Positions 44,089 to 52,174 of a stretch of 64,000 bases of DNA are shown here, in pieces. The position numbers and the translations under genes were made by a program. Within the stretch, counting starts at the first letter, position 1. Every line of letters begins with the position of its first letter. The notes below the pieces were generated by a model. It had not been told where the DNA came from. It saw only the letters and a list, made by a program, of their open reading frames with translations, and made no database searches. This DNA is from JBFMFH01 sp040752275 (GTDB taxonomy: Bacteria; Acidobacteriota; Vicinamibacteria; Vicinamibacterales; JAKQTR01): NCBI GenBank assembly GCA_040752275.1, contig JBFMFH010000062.1, forward strand, positions 124,001-188,000, in the 5' to 3' direction.

Positions 44089-44250
44089 AAGGGCAGCCTT
44101 CGCCAATCGCTCGCTACGCTCGCTGGCTACGGCTGGCTACGCCTCCCGTAGCCGTGAGCGGAGTGCCCGCTGTCGGCGAAGGGGGGCGGACCGTCTCCGA
44201 GCGGCGCGCGAAGGCTGTCTCCCCGAAGCCGTGACGGCCATGACGGCCGC

Positions 44251-44617
44251 TCAGTTCTCTGGCTGGTACTCTCGGAGTCGGGTGGGCTCCACGATCCACA
44301 GCTTCCCGGCGATCGACCCCGCCCTCGAGCCCCGCGGCGAGGACGCGCAACGCGCGCTCGAGGTCTGTGGGCTCGGCCTTGCCTCGAAGGCGCACGACCG
44401 CGAGTCCCGGGTAGTCGGAAGGCTTGAACACGAGCGGGTTACCGAAGTCGAGGTCGAGGGTCACAAGACAACGGCCCTCGGCGCGGCAGACACGAACCAC
44501 CTCCTGGTCGCTGGCCCGGCACAGGTTCTCCGCCGGCACGGTCGCCACGTCGTGACCGGCGGCAGCAAGGACTTCGGCACCACGCCTCTCGAAGTTCTCG
44601 TCGAGCTTCAGTCGCAT
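44251..44617 (-). pseudogene. DUF5615 toxin with a frameshift in a G-run
   Basis: The first ~95 residues are a normal DUF5615 protein (MRLKLDENFERRGAEVLAAAG, CLVTLDLDFGNPLVF, GLAVVRLRG). Near 44317-44325, in GGGCGGGG, the frame leaves the family. The normal C-terminus, GSIAGKLWIVEPTRLREYQP with its own stop at 44251, is intact one frame over. Without correction the frame runs on to 44114. It may be a real loss, a slippage site or a base-call error. Confidence 0.75.
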
Positions 44618-44859
44618 TGGCCGGCCACCGTTCGAACCGTCACGTACCGCTCGCGAGACATCTCCGCCCCGTAGGCGATGCAGGCACGCACATCGACCTC
44701 GTCGATATCGTAGTTCTCGAGGATCTCCGGTATGCTCGCGCCGCTCGCCAGGAGGTCAAGGATCAAGGACACCCAGATCCGGTGGCCCCGGATACAAGGC
44801 TTGCCGAAGCAGATGTTGGGATCGACCGAGATCCGCGCCAGCAGTTCTTCTCGCGTCAC
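44608..44859 (-). CDS. DUF433 antitoxin-like protein (second pair)
   Basis: An 83-residue protein with ISVDPNICFGKPCIRGHRIWVSLILDLLASGASIPEILENYDIDEVDVRACIAYGAE. The start is GTG 44859. It overlaps the DUF5615 gene by ten bases. This pair and the one at 43191-43744 differ clearly in sequence, so it is not a recent duplicate. Confidence 0.86.
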   Translation of the reverse strand: MTREELLARISVDPNICFGKPCIRGHRIWVSLILDLLASGASIPEILENYDIDEVDVRACIAYGAEMSRERYVTVRTVAGQCD

Positions 44860-45008
44860 AACAACTCTCCTGCGATGGAATCGCGTGCATCAGGATCATA
44901 CGCCGATCCGTGCGCCGGCTGAACCCCGCGTATCGCGCCATTGATGATGTTACCGGGGGGATCATCGTCGCGCCGTAATTCGGGTTACCCGCCGAAAGGA
45001 GGAAATAG

Positions 45009-45155
45009 GTGGGAGGCACCCGAGTGGAACCAGTGGCACGACGGCAGTATTTGGAGCAGATGCGGGGCCGGTATGCGGTCGCGAAACGGGCCGGCGCGCG
45101 CATCGATCCGCTGACTACCGTACCGCGAACCGGACAGTGGCCTTCGCAGTGTCGT
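45009..45155 (+). pseudogene. Transposase N-terminal fragment
   Basis: From GTG 45009, behind a strong AAAGGAGG, the frame reads RQYLEQMRGRYAVAKRAGAR. This is like the N-terminus of integrase-type IS transposases. It then departs and ends at a stop near 45155, inside the 3' end of the VWA gene on the other strand. Only this short piece is left, so the rest was deleted where the accessory island ends. Confidence 0.5.
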
Positions 45156-46971
45156 TTCCGGCATTAGCCCGGAGCGTCAGCAAATACGGTCCGGGCGGCA
45201 GTTCGCCAAGCGGGAGCGGCACCACGCAGTCCGCGGCGCGCGACCCGGCGAACTGGGCCGCCGTCAAGTGGTTGGTCTGAATCACCCGCTCGTTCCCGTG
45301 CGCGTCGGTGAGCACGGCCTCAAGGCTCACGACACGAAGCGCGCGTTTGCCGCCTTGGTACAATCGGGCAAAGACCTGGGCCCGGTGCATCGCGGTCAAC
45401 GTTCGTTCGGTCGTCGGCATCACGGGCATGACCGAGGCCAGCGCATCTGGCGGCGCCGCCTTGGCGGCTGGCTGGGCGCTGAGCACCAACCCGGAGAACG
45501 ACAGTGGCGACCTCCCGAAGTCCGGGACGGTGACCTCGGTGTACACGCTGCCGGTCCGGTCCAGACCCCGACTCTGCACGGAGTAGCGCAAGAGATAGCG
45601 CCCTGGTTTCAGCTCCAGTCGGGACAGTAGCTCATACTCTGAGTCCGCGGCGGCGGGTACGAGCCGAACGCTGACGGTCTGCCGAATCGACGCCACTTCC
45701 TTGCCATTCACGGTGAAGGCCTTGCCGAGCGCTTCGACCTGTTCGAGTACGGGTTCGGATGGCGCGGGGCGCCGCACGCGGAGCGTCACCGCCACGGCAG
45801 CGGTTGCACCCCGGCGAGTGCGCGGAATGGCAAACGGCGCTGCGCCCACCTGGAGGGGGATGTCGGACTGCGGCAGGAGATCGACCATCGCCTGGAACAG
45901 AGGAGATGGCGGGGGCTTCGGCTTGCGCGACGAGGGTTTCGGTGACCAGACCATCTGGCCATCCGGGAAGACCACCGCCCCCGGCCGATTCACACGGATC
46001 TGCAGGCGCCGACCACGCCCGTCCTGGAGCGGATAGGTCGGCCGATAGCCGATCAAGTAGTAGGCGCTGTTCTCCTCGAAGACGGCAGGCACGTAGTCCG
46101 CTGGCGCATTGGTATGGATGAAGGCGCGGCCGCCAGACTCGTCCGCAAGGGTCTCCAGCCGGTCGGAGCGGAGTTTCGTGTCATTCCACTCAAAGACCCC
46201 GCGAACCAGGCCAGGAGCCTCAAGACCTCGATAGCTGAAGTAGTAGATCGGGAGTCGGCCGACGCGGCTCGCGCGGCCAAGGGCATCGACCTCCCACGGT
46301 TCGATCTCGGCACTGTTCGGATCCGGCAGTCCTTTCGAAACGTCGCCCCCGCCACCGGCGATGAGAATCAGGACGGTCCGGCTCCGTTGGTGTTCCTGTA
46401 GCAAGCCGATAGTGTCCTTGATGGTCCGCTTACTGAACGCCATGCCAGGACCGCCGAGGCCAAAGTCGAACCGGTCAATCGCCTGAAGGAGTTTCGTCCG
46501 ATCACCTGTCAGGTCCTGCGACTGCCTACGGTTCATGGTGAAGACGACCGCGGCCAGATCGCCTGGCCCGACGTGCTCGACGACAGATCGAGCGATCGCC
46601 TTGGCGTTCTCCACGACGTAGGGATCGGCTGGTGCGACGGCGTCGTCCATGATGATCACGAACAGCCTCGGTTCACCGAGGAGATTCGTGCGGACGTCCG
46701 GCGCCACCTCCCGCATCCACGGTGCTGTCGGCGGTTCAGGAGAGGGAACGACGACAGGCGAGAACGCGACGATCGGCTGCGGGATGCCGTCGACGAGGAT
46801 GGTGAAGCTGTCCGGCGTCAGCCCTCGAATGGGACGCCGGTGCTCGTCCAGCACGGAGACGTCCAATCGGACGATCGCGACTTCGGTCCGGAATACCGGT
46901 GGCTGTTCCTGGCCTGCGCCGGCAGGCTGGAGGCAAGCCACGGCAAGCACCGCGAGGAGGGCGCGGGACAT
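45115..46971 (-). CDS. Secreted VWFA-related domain protein
   Basis: A 618-residue protein (start ATG 46971, signal peptide to about residue 20). The N-terminal part has the acidobacterial VWFA-related hallmark FRTEVAIVRLDVSVLDEHRRPIRGLTPDSFTILVDG. A von Willebrand A-like domain (~95-310) follows, with the MIDAS start IIMDDAVA instead of DxSxS, so metal binding is doubtful. The C-terminal half is beta-rich (YELLSRLELKPGRYLLRYSVQS). A short copy of that segment is found at 62.6 kb. Confidence 0.8.
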   Translation of the reverse strand: MSRALLAVLAVACLQPAGAGQEQPPVFRTEVAIVRLDVSVLDEHRRPIRGLTPDSFTILVDGIPQPIVAFSPVVVPSPEPPTAPWMREVAPDVRTNLLGEPRLFVIIMDDAVAPADPYVVENAKAIARSVVEHVGPGDLAAVVFTMNRRQSQDLTGDRTKLLQAIDRFDFGLGGPGMAFSKRTIKDTIGLLQEHQRSRTVLILIAGGGGDVSKGLPDPNSAEIEPWEVDALGRASRVGRLPIYYFSYRGLEAPGLVRGVFEWNDTKLRSDRLETLADESGGRAFIHTNAPADYVPAVFEENSAYYLIGYRPTYPLQDGRGRRLQIRVNRPGAVVFPDGQMVWSPKPSSRKPKPPPSPLFQAMVDLLPQSDIPLQVGAAPFAIPRTRRGATAAVAVTLRVRRPAPSEPVLEQVEALGKAFTVNGKEVASIRQTVSVRLVPAAADSEYELLSRLELKPGRYLLRYSVQSRGLDRTGSVYTEVTVPDFGRSPLSFSGLVLSAQPAAKAAPPDALASVMPVMPTTERTLTAMHRAQVFARLYQGGKRALRVVSLEAVLTDAHGNERVIQTNHLTAAQFAGSRAADCVVPLPLGELPPGPYLLTLRANAGNDTAKATVRFAVR

Positions 46972-47251
46972 CGCCGAAGCGCCCGGGACGCCCCGAGGCG
47001 GCGGCCGCTTGGGAACCAGATCGTTCAACACGGGAGGCAACTACCTGCTGAGTCGATGGCGCGCTCGGCACTCAGGCCGGTACCGCCAACCCCTAGCCCT
47101 TCTCGACTTCGCCGAGTATCTGTTCGAACGCCTCCAGTGTCAACGCACCTGTCTGGCGCCGGAGAACATTGACGCGGCCGTCTAGACGTCCTGAAGGCCA
47201 AGATCCGTTGCAGATGAGTCAAGTTTCGCTCGGGCCCTCAAGACGTCGACG

Positions 47252-47270
47252 CCCCGCCGCAGGCGGGGCA
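47252..47270. promoter_or_regulatory. Hairpin in the hgcA upstream region
   Basis: GCCCCGCC-GCA-GGCGGGGC, a perfect 8-bp stem with a 3-base loop. No T-run follows. The 430-base gap between the VWA gene and hgcA otherwise shows no promoter, and a short frame ending at 47185 (LLDFAEYLFERLQC) that could be the tail of a lost gene. Confidence 0.4.
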
Positions 47271-47400
47271 GGCACCCTGGCGAACTTGCCGGCATCGATG
47301 GGGGCAGTCGATCGTCAACCGGATCGTGCCACGCTGCAGCCCCCGCGGCCGGAACCTCGAAATGCGTTGACACCAGCCCGATCGGCGTTCACCCGTCCTG

Positions 47401-48222
47401 GTGACGGCGAACTACAAGCTCACGGTCGACGTGCTGCGGCGGGAACTGGGCGGCCAGCATGTCTGGCTGCTGGTGCTGAACACGAAGGGCGTGAACGTGT
47501 GGTGCGCGGCCGGCAAGGGGACCTTCGGCACGGCGGAAGTCGTCCAACGAATCCAGGCCGTCGGACTGCGCGCGCTGGTGGATCACCGCCGCCTCATCCT
47601 GCCCCAATTGAGCGCCACCGGCGTCGCGGCGCACGAGGTCAAGCGTCTCACCGGCTTCGAGATGCAGTACGGCCCGATTCTCGCGCGAGACATCCCCGCA
47701 TATCTGGCGAACCGCCTGAAAGCGACCCCGGAGATGCGCCGAATCCAGTTCGGCTGGAAGGACCGGCTCGTCCTCGCGCCCATCGAACTGGTCGGCGCCG
47801 CGAAGCCGGCGCTCGCGATCTTCGCCATCATCGCCATCGTCGATCTCATCAGCCACGGCCGCCCGACGCTCGGCGCGCTCCGCGGCTTCGCGCCGTACCT
47901 GGCCGCGATCCTGGCCGGCGGGCTCGTCGCGCCGCTGCTGCTCCCCTGGCTGCCGTTTCGCTCGTTCGCGCTCGCTGGCGCCGCGCTCGGCGTCGTCGTC
48001 GCCACGGCGTGGCTGTGGCTGCTCCCAGCCGGTTTGCTCGAAGGCGCAGGGTTGGCGCTCGTCATGGTGGCCATCGTGTCGTTCATGATGCTCACGTTCA
48101 CCGGCTCGACGACGTTTACGACGCTGTCTGGCGTGAAGCTCGAGACGCGGTATGCCGTCCCGGCGCTCGCCTCGACCGCCGGCGCAGGCGTGCTCTGCAG
48201 CTTGCTCGCCCTCTGGGTCTAG
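47401..48222 (+). CDS. hgcA: Mercury-methylation corrinoid protein HgcA (5' end apparently missing)
   Basis: A 273-residue protein. The cap-helix motif NVWCAAGK at 32-39 gives Cys35, the lower axial Co ligand that defines HgcA. It continues GTFGTAEVVQRI, HRRLILPQLSATGVAAHEVK and TPEMRRIQFGWKDRLVLAPIELV (corrinoid domain). Five membrane helices follow (about residues 130-272). HgcA transfers a methyl group from methyl-corrinoid to Hg(II). Known HgcAs have this Cys at about 93, so about 58 residues are absent. Coding similarity extends upstream of GTG 47401 (SPVL) but ends at TGA 47368. There is no ribosome-binding site at GTG 47401. hgcB follows 12 bases later. Confidence 0.92.
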   Translation: MTANYKLTVDVLRRELGGQHVWLLVLNTKGVNVWCAAGKGTFGTAEVVQRIQAVGLRALVDHRRLILPQLSATGVAAHEVKRLTGFEMQYGPILARDIPAYLANRLKATPEMRRIQFGWKDRLVLAPIELVGAAKPALAIFAIIAIVDLISHGRPTLGALRGFAPYLAAILAGGLVAPLLLPWLPFRSFALAGAALGVVVATAWLWLLPAGLLEGAGLALVMVAIVSFMMLTFTGSTTFTTLSGVKLETRYAVPALASTAGAGVLCSLLALWV

Positions 48223-48234
48223 GTGGAGGTCGCG

Positions 48235-48516
48235 ATGACGCGTTATCTGCTTGCCGGACATTCGCTGGTGATCGACGAAGCCTCGTGCAACGGCTGTGGC
48301 CGGTGCGTGGAGGTCTGCCCGCACGAGGTCTTCGCCATGAACGACCACGTCGCTCGTATCGTCAGCCGCGACACCTGCATGGAGTGCGGCGCCTGCCGGA
48401 TGAACTGCTCCGAGGATGCGATCACGGTCGACTCGGGCGTCGGGTGTGCGGCCGCGCTCATCGCCCAGATGGCGCGCGGCGGCGGCACCGACAACCCTTC
48501 GTGCTCGTGCGGCTGA
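48235..48516 (+). CDS. hgcB: Mercury-methylation ferredoxin HgcB
   Basis: A 93-residue protein with two 4Fe-4S motifs: C18-x2-C21-x2-C24-x3-C28 and C48-x2-C51-x2-C54-x3-C58. The extra HgcB cysteines are also present: C71 in SGVGCAAAL and the C-terminal C90/C92 in CSCG. It reduces HgcA's corrinoid and probably passes Hg(II). I chose ATG 48235 behind GGTGGAGG; GTG 48223 is an alternative. The gene is coupled to hgcA. Confidence 0.93.
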   Translation: MTRYLLAGHSLVIDEASCNGCGRCVEVCPHEVFAMNDHVARIVSRDTCMECGACRMNCSEDAITVDSGVGCAAALIAQMARGGGTDNPSCSCG

Positions 48517-48784
48517 GTGCTTCGACTCGCAAGGTCGGCGACGTATGGCACTCGGGTGGCGGGCCTCTTGCGCTCGCGCGGGTGACAGATTCGCCCTGCC
48601 GGAGTGTTGAACGACCAGGGCGAGCCCACAGGTCACGCTCAACCAGGCGTACCAGTTCGCTCCCACGACGCCTGAACCCACACGCCGGCGGCGCGTGCCG
48701 GGATCGGGGGCGGCGGATTGGTCTGGACAAGCAGCGCCGGGATTGGATCTCGGGGGCGCAGTCGACCGGTGTTAGCGTGGCGGT

Positions 48785-49324
48785 ATGGACCACCACGAGG
48801 CCGTCATGCCGTTCGCGAACGCCTACGCCGATGCCGGGTTCGCCGAGGCATACTCTCAGCTGCAGTTCCCCGGAACCTACTACCTCGCGTTCCGTGACCT
48901 CCCGGCCCTCGTTTCCCGTCACGCGACAGGCCGACGCGCACTCGACTTCGGCTGCGGTGCGGGGCGCTCGACCCGCTTCCTGCGGAGCCTCGGCTTCGAT
49001 GCGATCGGAATCGACATCGCCGAGGACATGCTGGCGAGGGCGCATGCCCTCGACCCCGAGGGCGATTACCGCCTCATTCCAGACGGACATCTCGGGGCCT
49101 TCGAAGTGAGCGGGTTCGATCTCGTCTTCTCGGCGTTCACCTTCGACAACATCCCGACCCGGGAGCGGAAGGTGGTGCTCGAGCGGTGCGTTCGTCTCGT
49201 CGTGCCTGGGCGCGCTCCGCACCTTGTGGAGCGCCTCGAGATACCCCTTGATGACGTTGGCCGGCCCGCCACCGCGTTCGGGACGCTGAGTGAGGAACGC
49301 CATGCCCCGGGCCCAGCGGGCTGA
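48785..49324 (+). pseudogene. Class I SAM methyltransferase, C-terminus lost
   Basis: Residues 1-135 are a normal AdoMet-dependent methyltransferase: ALDFGCGAGRSTRFLRSLGF (motif I), GIDIAEDML, and FDLVFSAFTFDNIPTRERK. After about 49190 the reading frame enters unrelated sequence that is better explained by the opposite strand. The usual C-terminal sheet and substrate part are missing, which suggests a rearrangement breakpoint. It stands 268 bases after hgcB on the same strand. Confidence 0.65.
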
Positions 49325-49501
49325 GCGTCCGGTAAGGAGCGGCCACGAAGAGCGATCGAGCGACGCGCTCACTTCGCCTCCAGACGCGCGCCGGGCACCA
49401 GCGGGCCCGAGTAGAGCGCGTCGCGCGGCGCCTTCTCCCGGGGCCTCCCTGGAAGCTGAGTGTAGGCGCATCTTCGCCGGCCCGCGCAGCCGAGTCAAAG
49501 T

Positions 49502-50563
49502 TCACTTCTCCAGATCCTTGACACAGCGGTACCCGTGGCGCGGGTTGCCGAAGCCCTTCGGCTGGTGCGAAACAAACCCCTGGTAGTTCACGAACCAGGC
49601 CTCGGCGGCTGAGTGTTCGGATGTCCACATATAGATCGGCGGGTCATCGGGATTCCACAGCGGCGTTTCCTTGTCGGGCTGCCGCGCGCACGTCATGCGC
49701 CCGCGCTGGCCGTTCCATGTGCAACCGGCCGACCTGCCGTCGCGCGTCAGCGAGCGCACGAACTCGTCGGTGGCCGGCATGCGCCAGACTCCCTGGCGCT
49801 GCGGCATGAGCGCCGTCCCCTCGGCGTTGAGGTACGCGCACAGGCCGGTCGACGCCATGTCCTCGGCCGTCGCGTGGCGCGCGCCCGCGTCGCGGCCGGT
49901 CTTCAATCCGACGGGCGGCACGCCGTAGAAGGCGAGGCTGTCCCACGACGGGTAGCCGCCCCACGTCTGGCGCCAGTTCCAGCCCGGCCCCGCAGGCGCC
50001 CAGACGAGCCGGACGCCGCCGCCCTCAATCAGCCTCGCGCCGCGGTCCCCATCGTCGTGGCGTCTCAGGATCTGCGGGAGGTTGATCGCTGACATCACCA
50101 GCGCGAGCGCCAGTGGTACGCCGACGACCGCGAGCCACCGCGCGCGCCGCCGCCACCATGGAGCGGCGCGCAGGTCAGACCCGGCGCCCCGTCGGGCGCG
50201 CATGGTTCCGTCGACGATGAACAGCGCTCCGCCGAGCAGGGTAAAGGCCGCCATACCGGACCAACTGAGCACCAGCCCCCACGAGAACCCCCAGCGCTGG
50301 AGGTTCATCGAGATCGCCCACCCGTAGAACGCGAGGCTGAGCAGGATGATGATGGCGCCCATCACACGCGGCCAGGCGAGTGTGGCCGCGCCGAGCGCCA
50401 GCGCCACAGCGAACGGGAGGAGGTACGCCAGAGGTTGGGGAAACGGCATGCCCCAGCCCTCGTAGTAGAGTTCGCCGAAGCTCCAAAAGGTCCAGAACGA
50501 GACAAACGCCATGAGCAGAGTGGTGCCGAGAATCGCCGGCACGCGTGAGATGGGCAACTGCAT
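49502..50563 (-). CDS. Membrane protein with DUF1566/Lcl-like C-terminal domain
   Basis: A 353-residue protein. Four or five membrane helices fill residues 10-185. A soluble domain (~200-350) has WRMPATDEFVRSLTRDG, a pair of cysteines (GCTWNGQRGRMTCA), YMWTSEHSAAEAWFVNYQGF and a final HGYRCVKDLEK, as in DUF1566/C-type-lectin-like domains. The start is ATG 50563. The function is unknown. Confidence 0.7.
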   Translation of the reverse strand: MQLPISRVPAILGTTLLMAFVSFWTFWSFGELYYEGWGMPFPQPLAYLLPFAVALALGAATLAWPRVMGAIIILLSLAFYGWAISMNLQRWGFSWGLVLSWSGMAAFTLLGGALFIVDGTMRARRGAGSDLRAAPWWRRRARWLAVVGVPLALALVMSAINLPQILRRHDDGDRGARLIEGGGVRLVWAPAGPGWNWRQTWGGYPSWDSLAFYGVPPVGLKTGRDAGARHATAEDMASTGLCAYLNAEGTALMPQRQGVWRMPATDEFVRSLTRDGRSAGCTWNGQRGRMTCARQPDKETPLWNPDDPPIYMWTSEHSAAEAWFVNYQGFVSHQPKGFGNPRHGYRCVKDLEK

Positions 50564-50732
50564 CGCGCAACGTCCCTCAGAGGAAAGCGCACTCGCGGCG
50601 GAGTATAGACCCGGCGGGGTCCCTGAACGTGATCGCGCCATGTCTTTTCGTGAAAGAATCTGTCCCGCATCGCCAGCCGCCGTTTCTACTGAGCCCGGAT
50701 ACACTTGGCGGACTGAAATGCCCGGTTCGACT

Positions 50733-51179
50733 TCACCTTGCGTCCATCTGGCAGTTGGCCGTAGGTCTGCGCGGATCGAGCGTCACGGCGCCGATATGAA
50801 TCTGCGCCTGGGCGTGGCCGTGGGCGCGGCGAATCAGCGCCCGGACCCTGGCCAGCACCTCTTCGATGTGAAACGGCTTCGGCACGTAGTCGTCGGCACC
50901 GCTGTCGATGCCGAGGACACGCTCCGCCCAACTGCCGCGGGCGGTGACGACCAGGACCGGGGCCGTCAGCCCGCCGTCACGCCACCGGCGCAGCAGACCG
51001 AGCCCATCGGCGCCCGGCAGACCCAGATCGAGCAGCACGGCGTCGTAGGATTCCGTCGACACCAGTTCGTCCGCTCGCTGTCCGTCACGTGCGCAGTCGA
51101 CGGCGTGGCCCGCCGCCATCAGCGCAGCGGTCAGCTGGTCGGCGATGGCCGCTTCGTCCTCAACGACGAGAATCCGCAG
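50733..51179 (-). pseudogene. OmpR-type response regulator truncated after the receiver
   Basis: The receiver is complete: LRILVVEDEAAIADQLTAALM, phospho-acceptor in YDAVLLDLGLPGADG, VLVVTARG, GADDYVPKPF. The DNA-binding domain is cut just after its first strand (IHIGAVTLDP) and the frame stops at 50733. The start ATG seems to be replaced: the likely start is CTG 51179, behind AAAGGA. No sensor kinase is adjacent. It may be a remnant or a stand-alone receiver. Confidence 0.6.
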
Positions 51180-51266
51180 GAGGTCCTTTATGCCGCGAAA
51201 CCGCCTGAACAGAGGCTGAGCGGTGCATTCGGCCGGGGTTCAGCCTCACTCCCGCAGACTGGCGTC

Positions 51267-52034
51267 ATGTTCACAACCTGGTTTCGTTACGACTTCGGGT
51301 ACTCGTGGCCGTTCACATCCGGGCACCTGGTGGTGTGTGCCGCCGGATTGCTGCTGGTGGCGCTCGCCGCGTGGCTCCGCTGGAATCGATGGTGGGTCGC
51401 CGCCTTCGCCGCGCTCGCCACCTGGGGGCTCGCAGGCGCGATCGTGATGCACCATGCGATCCAGATCAATGAACCGGTTCGGTTGCCCACGCCGGCGTTC
51501 CTGGCGGCGGGCGAGGGGCGCGTCCTCGACCTCGGAGCCGGGTCAGGCCGGGCCGCTGTCGGCGTGCTGCTTGCGCGACCGCAGGCGCGCGTGACCGCCG
51601 TCGACCTCTACCAGGGATACTACGGCATCGATGACAACACCCCGGCCCGCCTGATGCGCAACGCGGCTCTGGCCGGAGTCGAGGCGCGTGTCGACGTCCG
51701 CACGGCGGACATGCGCGAGCTGCCGTTCCGCGACGGCGAGTTCGACGCCGCGATCAGTGTCGCCGCCATCGATCACCTGAGGTGGGGCGACATGGAGCGG
51801 GCGATGCGTGAGGTCGCCCGCGTCCTGAGGCCTGACGGCGAGTTCCTCGTCATCAGCCTCAATCCGGACGCCTGGGTGGGGGTTGCCCTTCCGCTGTCAC
51901 TCCACGGGCACGGGTATTGGGGGCAATCGCAGTCTCGCGACCGCTGGCGTCAGGCGTTCGGCCGGTGCGGATTCGACGTCAAGGAGGTGGGCACGGGCCC
52001 GGCGACGTTGTACTGGCTCGTCACCAGACGGTAG
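51267..52034 (+). CDS. Membrane-anchored class I SAM-dependent methyltransferase
   Basis: A 255-residue protein. Two membrane helices (~18-38, ~44-62) precede a methyltransferase domain: RVLDLGAGSGRAAVGVLLARP (motif I), VTAVDLYQ, VRTADMRELPFRDGEFDAAISVAAIDHL and VLRPDGEFLVISLNPD. The start is ATG 51267. It is divergent from the truncated response regulator. The substrate is unknown. Confidence 0.8.
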   Translation: MFTTWFRYDFGYSWPFTSGHLVVCAAGLLLVALAAWLRWNRWWVAAFAALATWGLAGAIVMHHAIQINEPVRLPTPAFLAAGEGRVLDLGAGSGRAAVGVLLARPQARVTAVDLYQGYYGIDDNTPARLMRNAALAGVEARVDVRTADMRELPFRDGEFDAAISVAAIDHLRWGDMERAMREVARVLRPDGEFLVISLNPDAWVGVALPLSLHGHGYWGQSQSRDRWRQAFGRCGFDVKEVGTGPATLYWLVTRR

Positions 52035-52174
52035 CGCGTCGCGAACCGGCCGGGCGTAACGGATCAGCCTGCCCTGCACTTCGAGTTCACGGGCCACGGT
52101 GACCGTATACCAGGGAATCGAGCCCTCGAACCCCTCGAGCTTCGCCTTGACCCGCCGGGTCAGCTGCGCCCGCC

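Noticed and set aside
47368..47370. TGA upstream of hgcA as a selenocysteine codon
   Set aside because: There is no Cys in HgcA relatives at this place and the residues before it do not resemble HgcA, so it is more likely a real stop.
47169..49109. A 646-residue plus-strand open frame over hgcA and hgcB
   Set aside because: It is Arg/Pro/Ala-rich with no motif, and hgcA and hgcB in the other frames are certain.
48458..49498. Minus-strand 346-residue frame over the methyltransferase
   Set aside because: Only a part around 49200-49330 looks protein-like (NVIKGYLEALHKV) and I could not assign it; the rest is shadow.
52035..52174. Minus-strand frame with RRVKAKLEGFEGSIPWYTV after the methyltransferase
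   Set aside because: It looks like a short remnant of a protein, but no start, family or boundaries could be supported.
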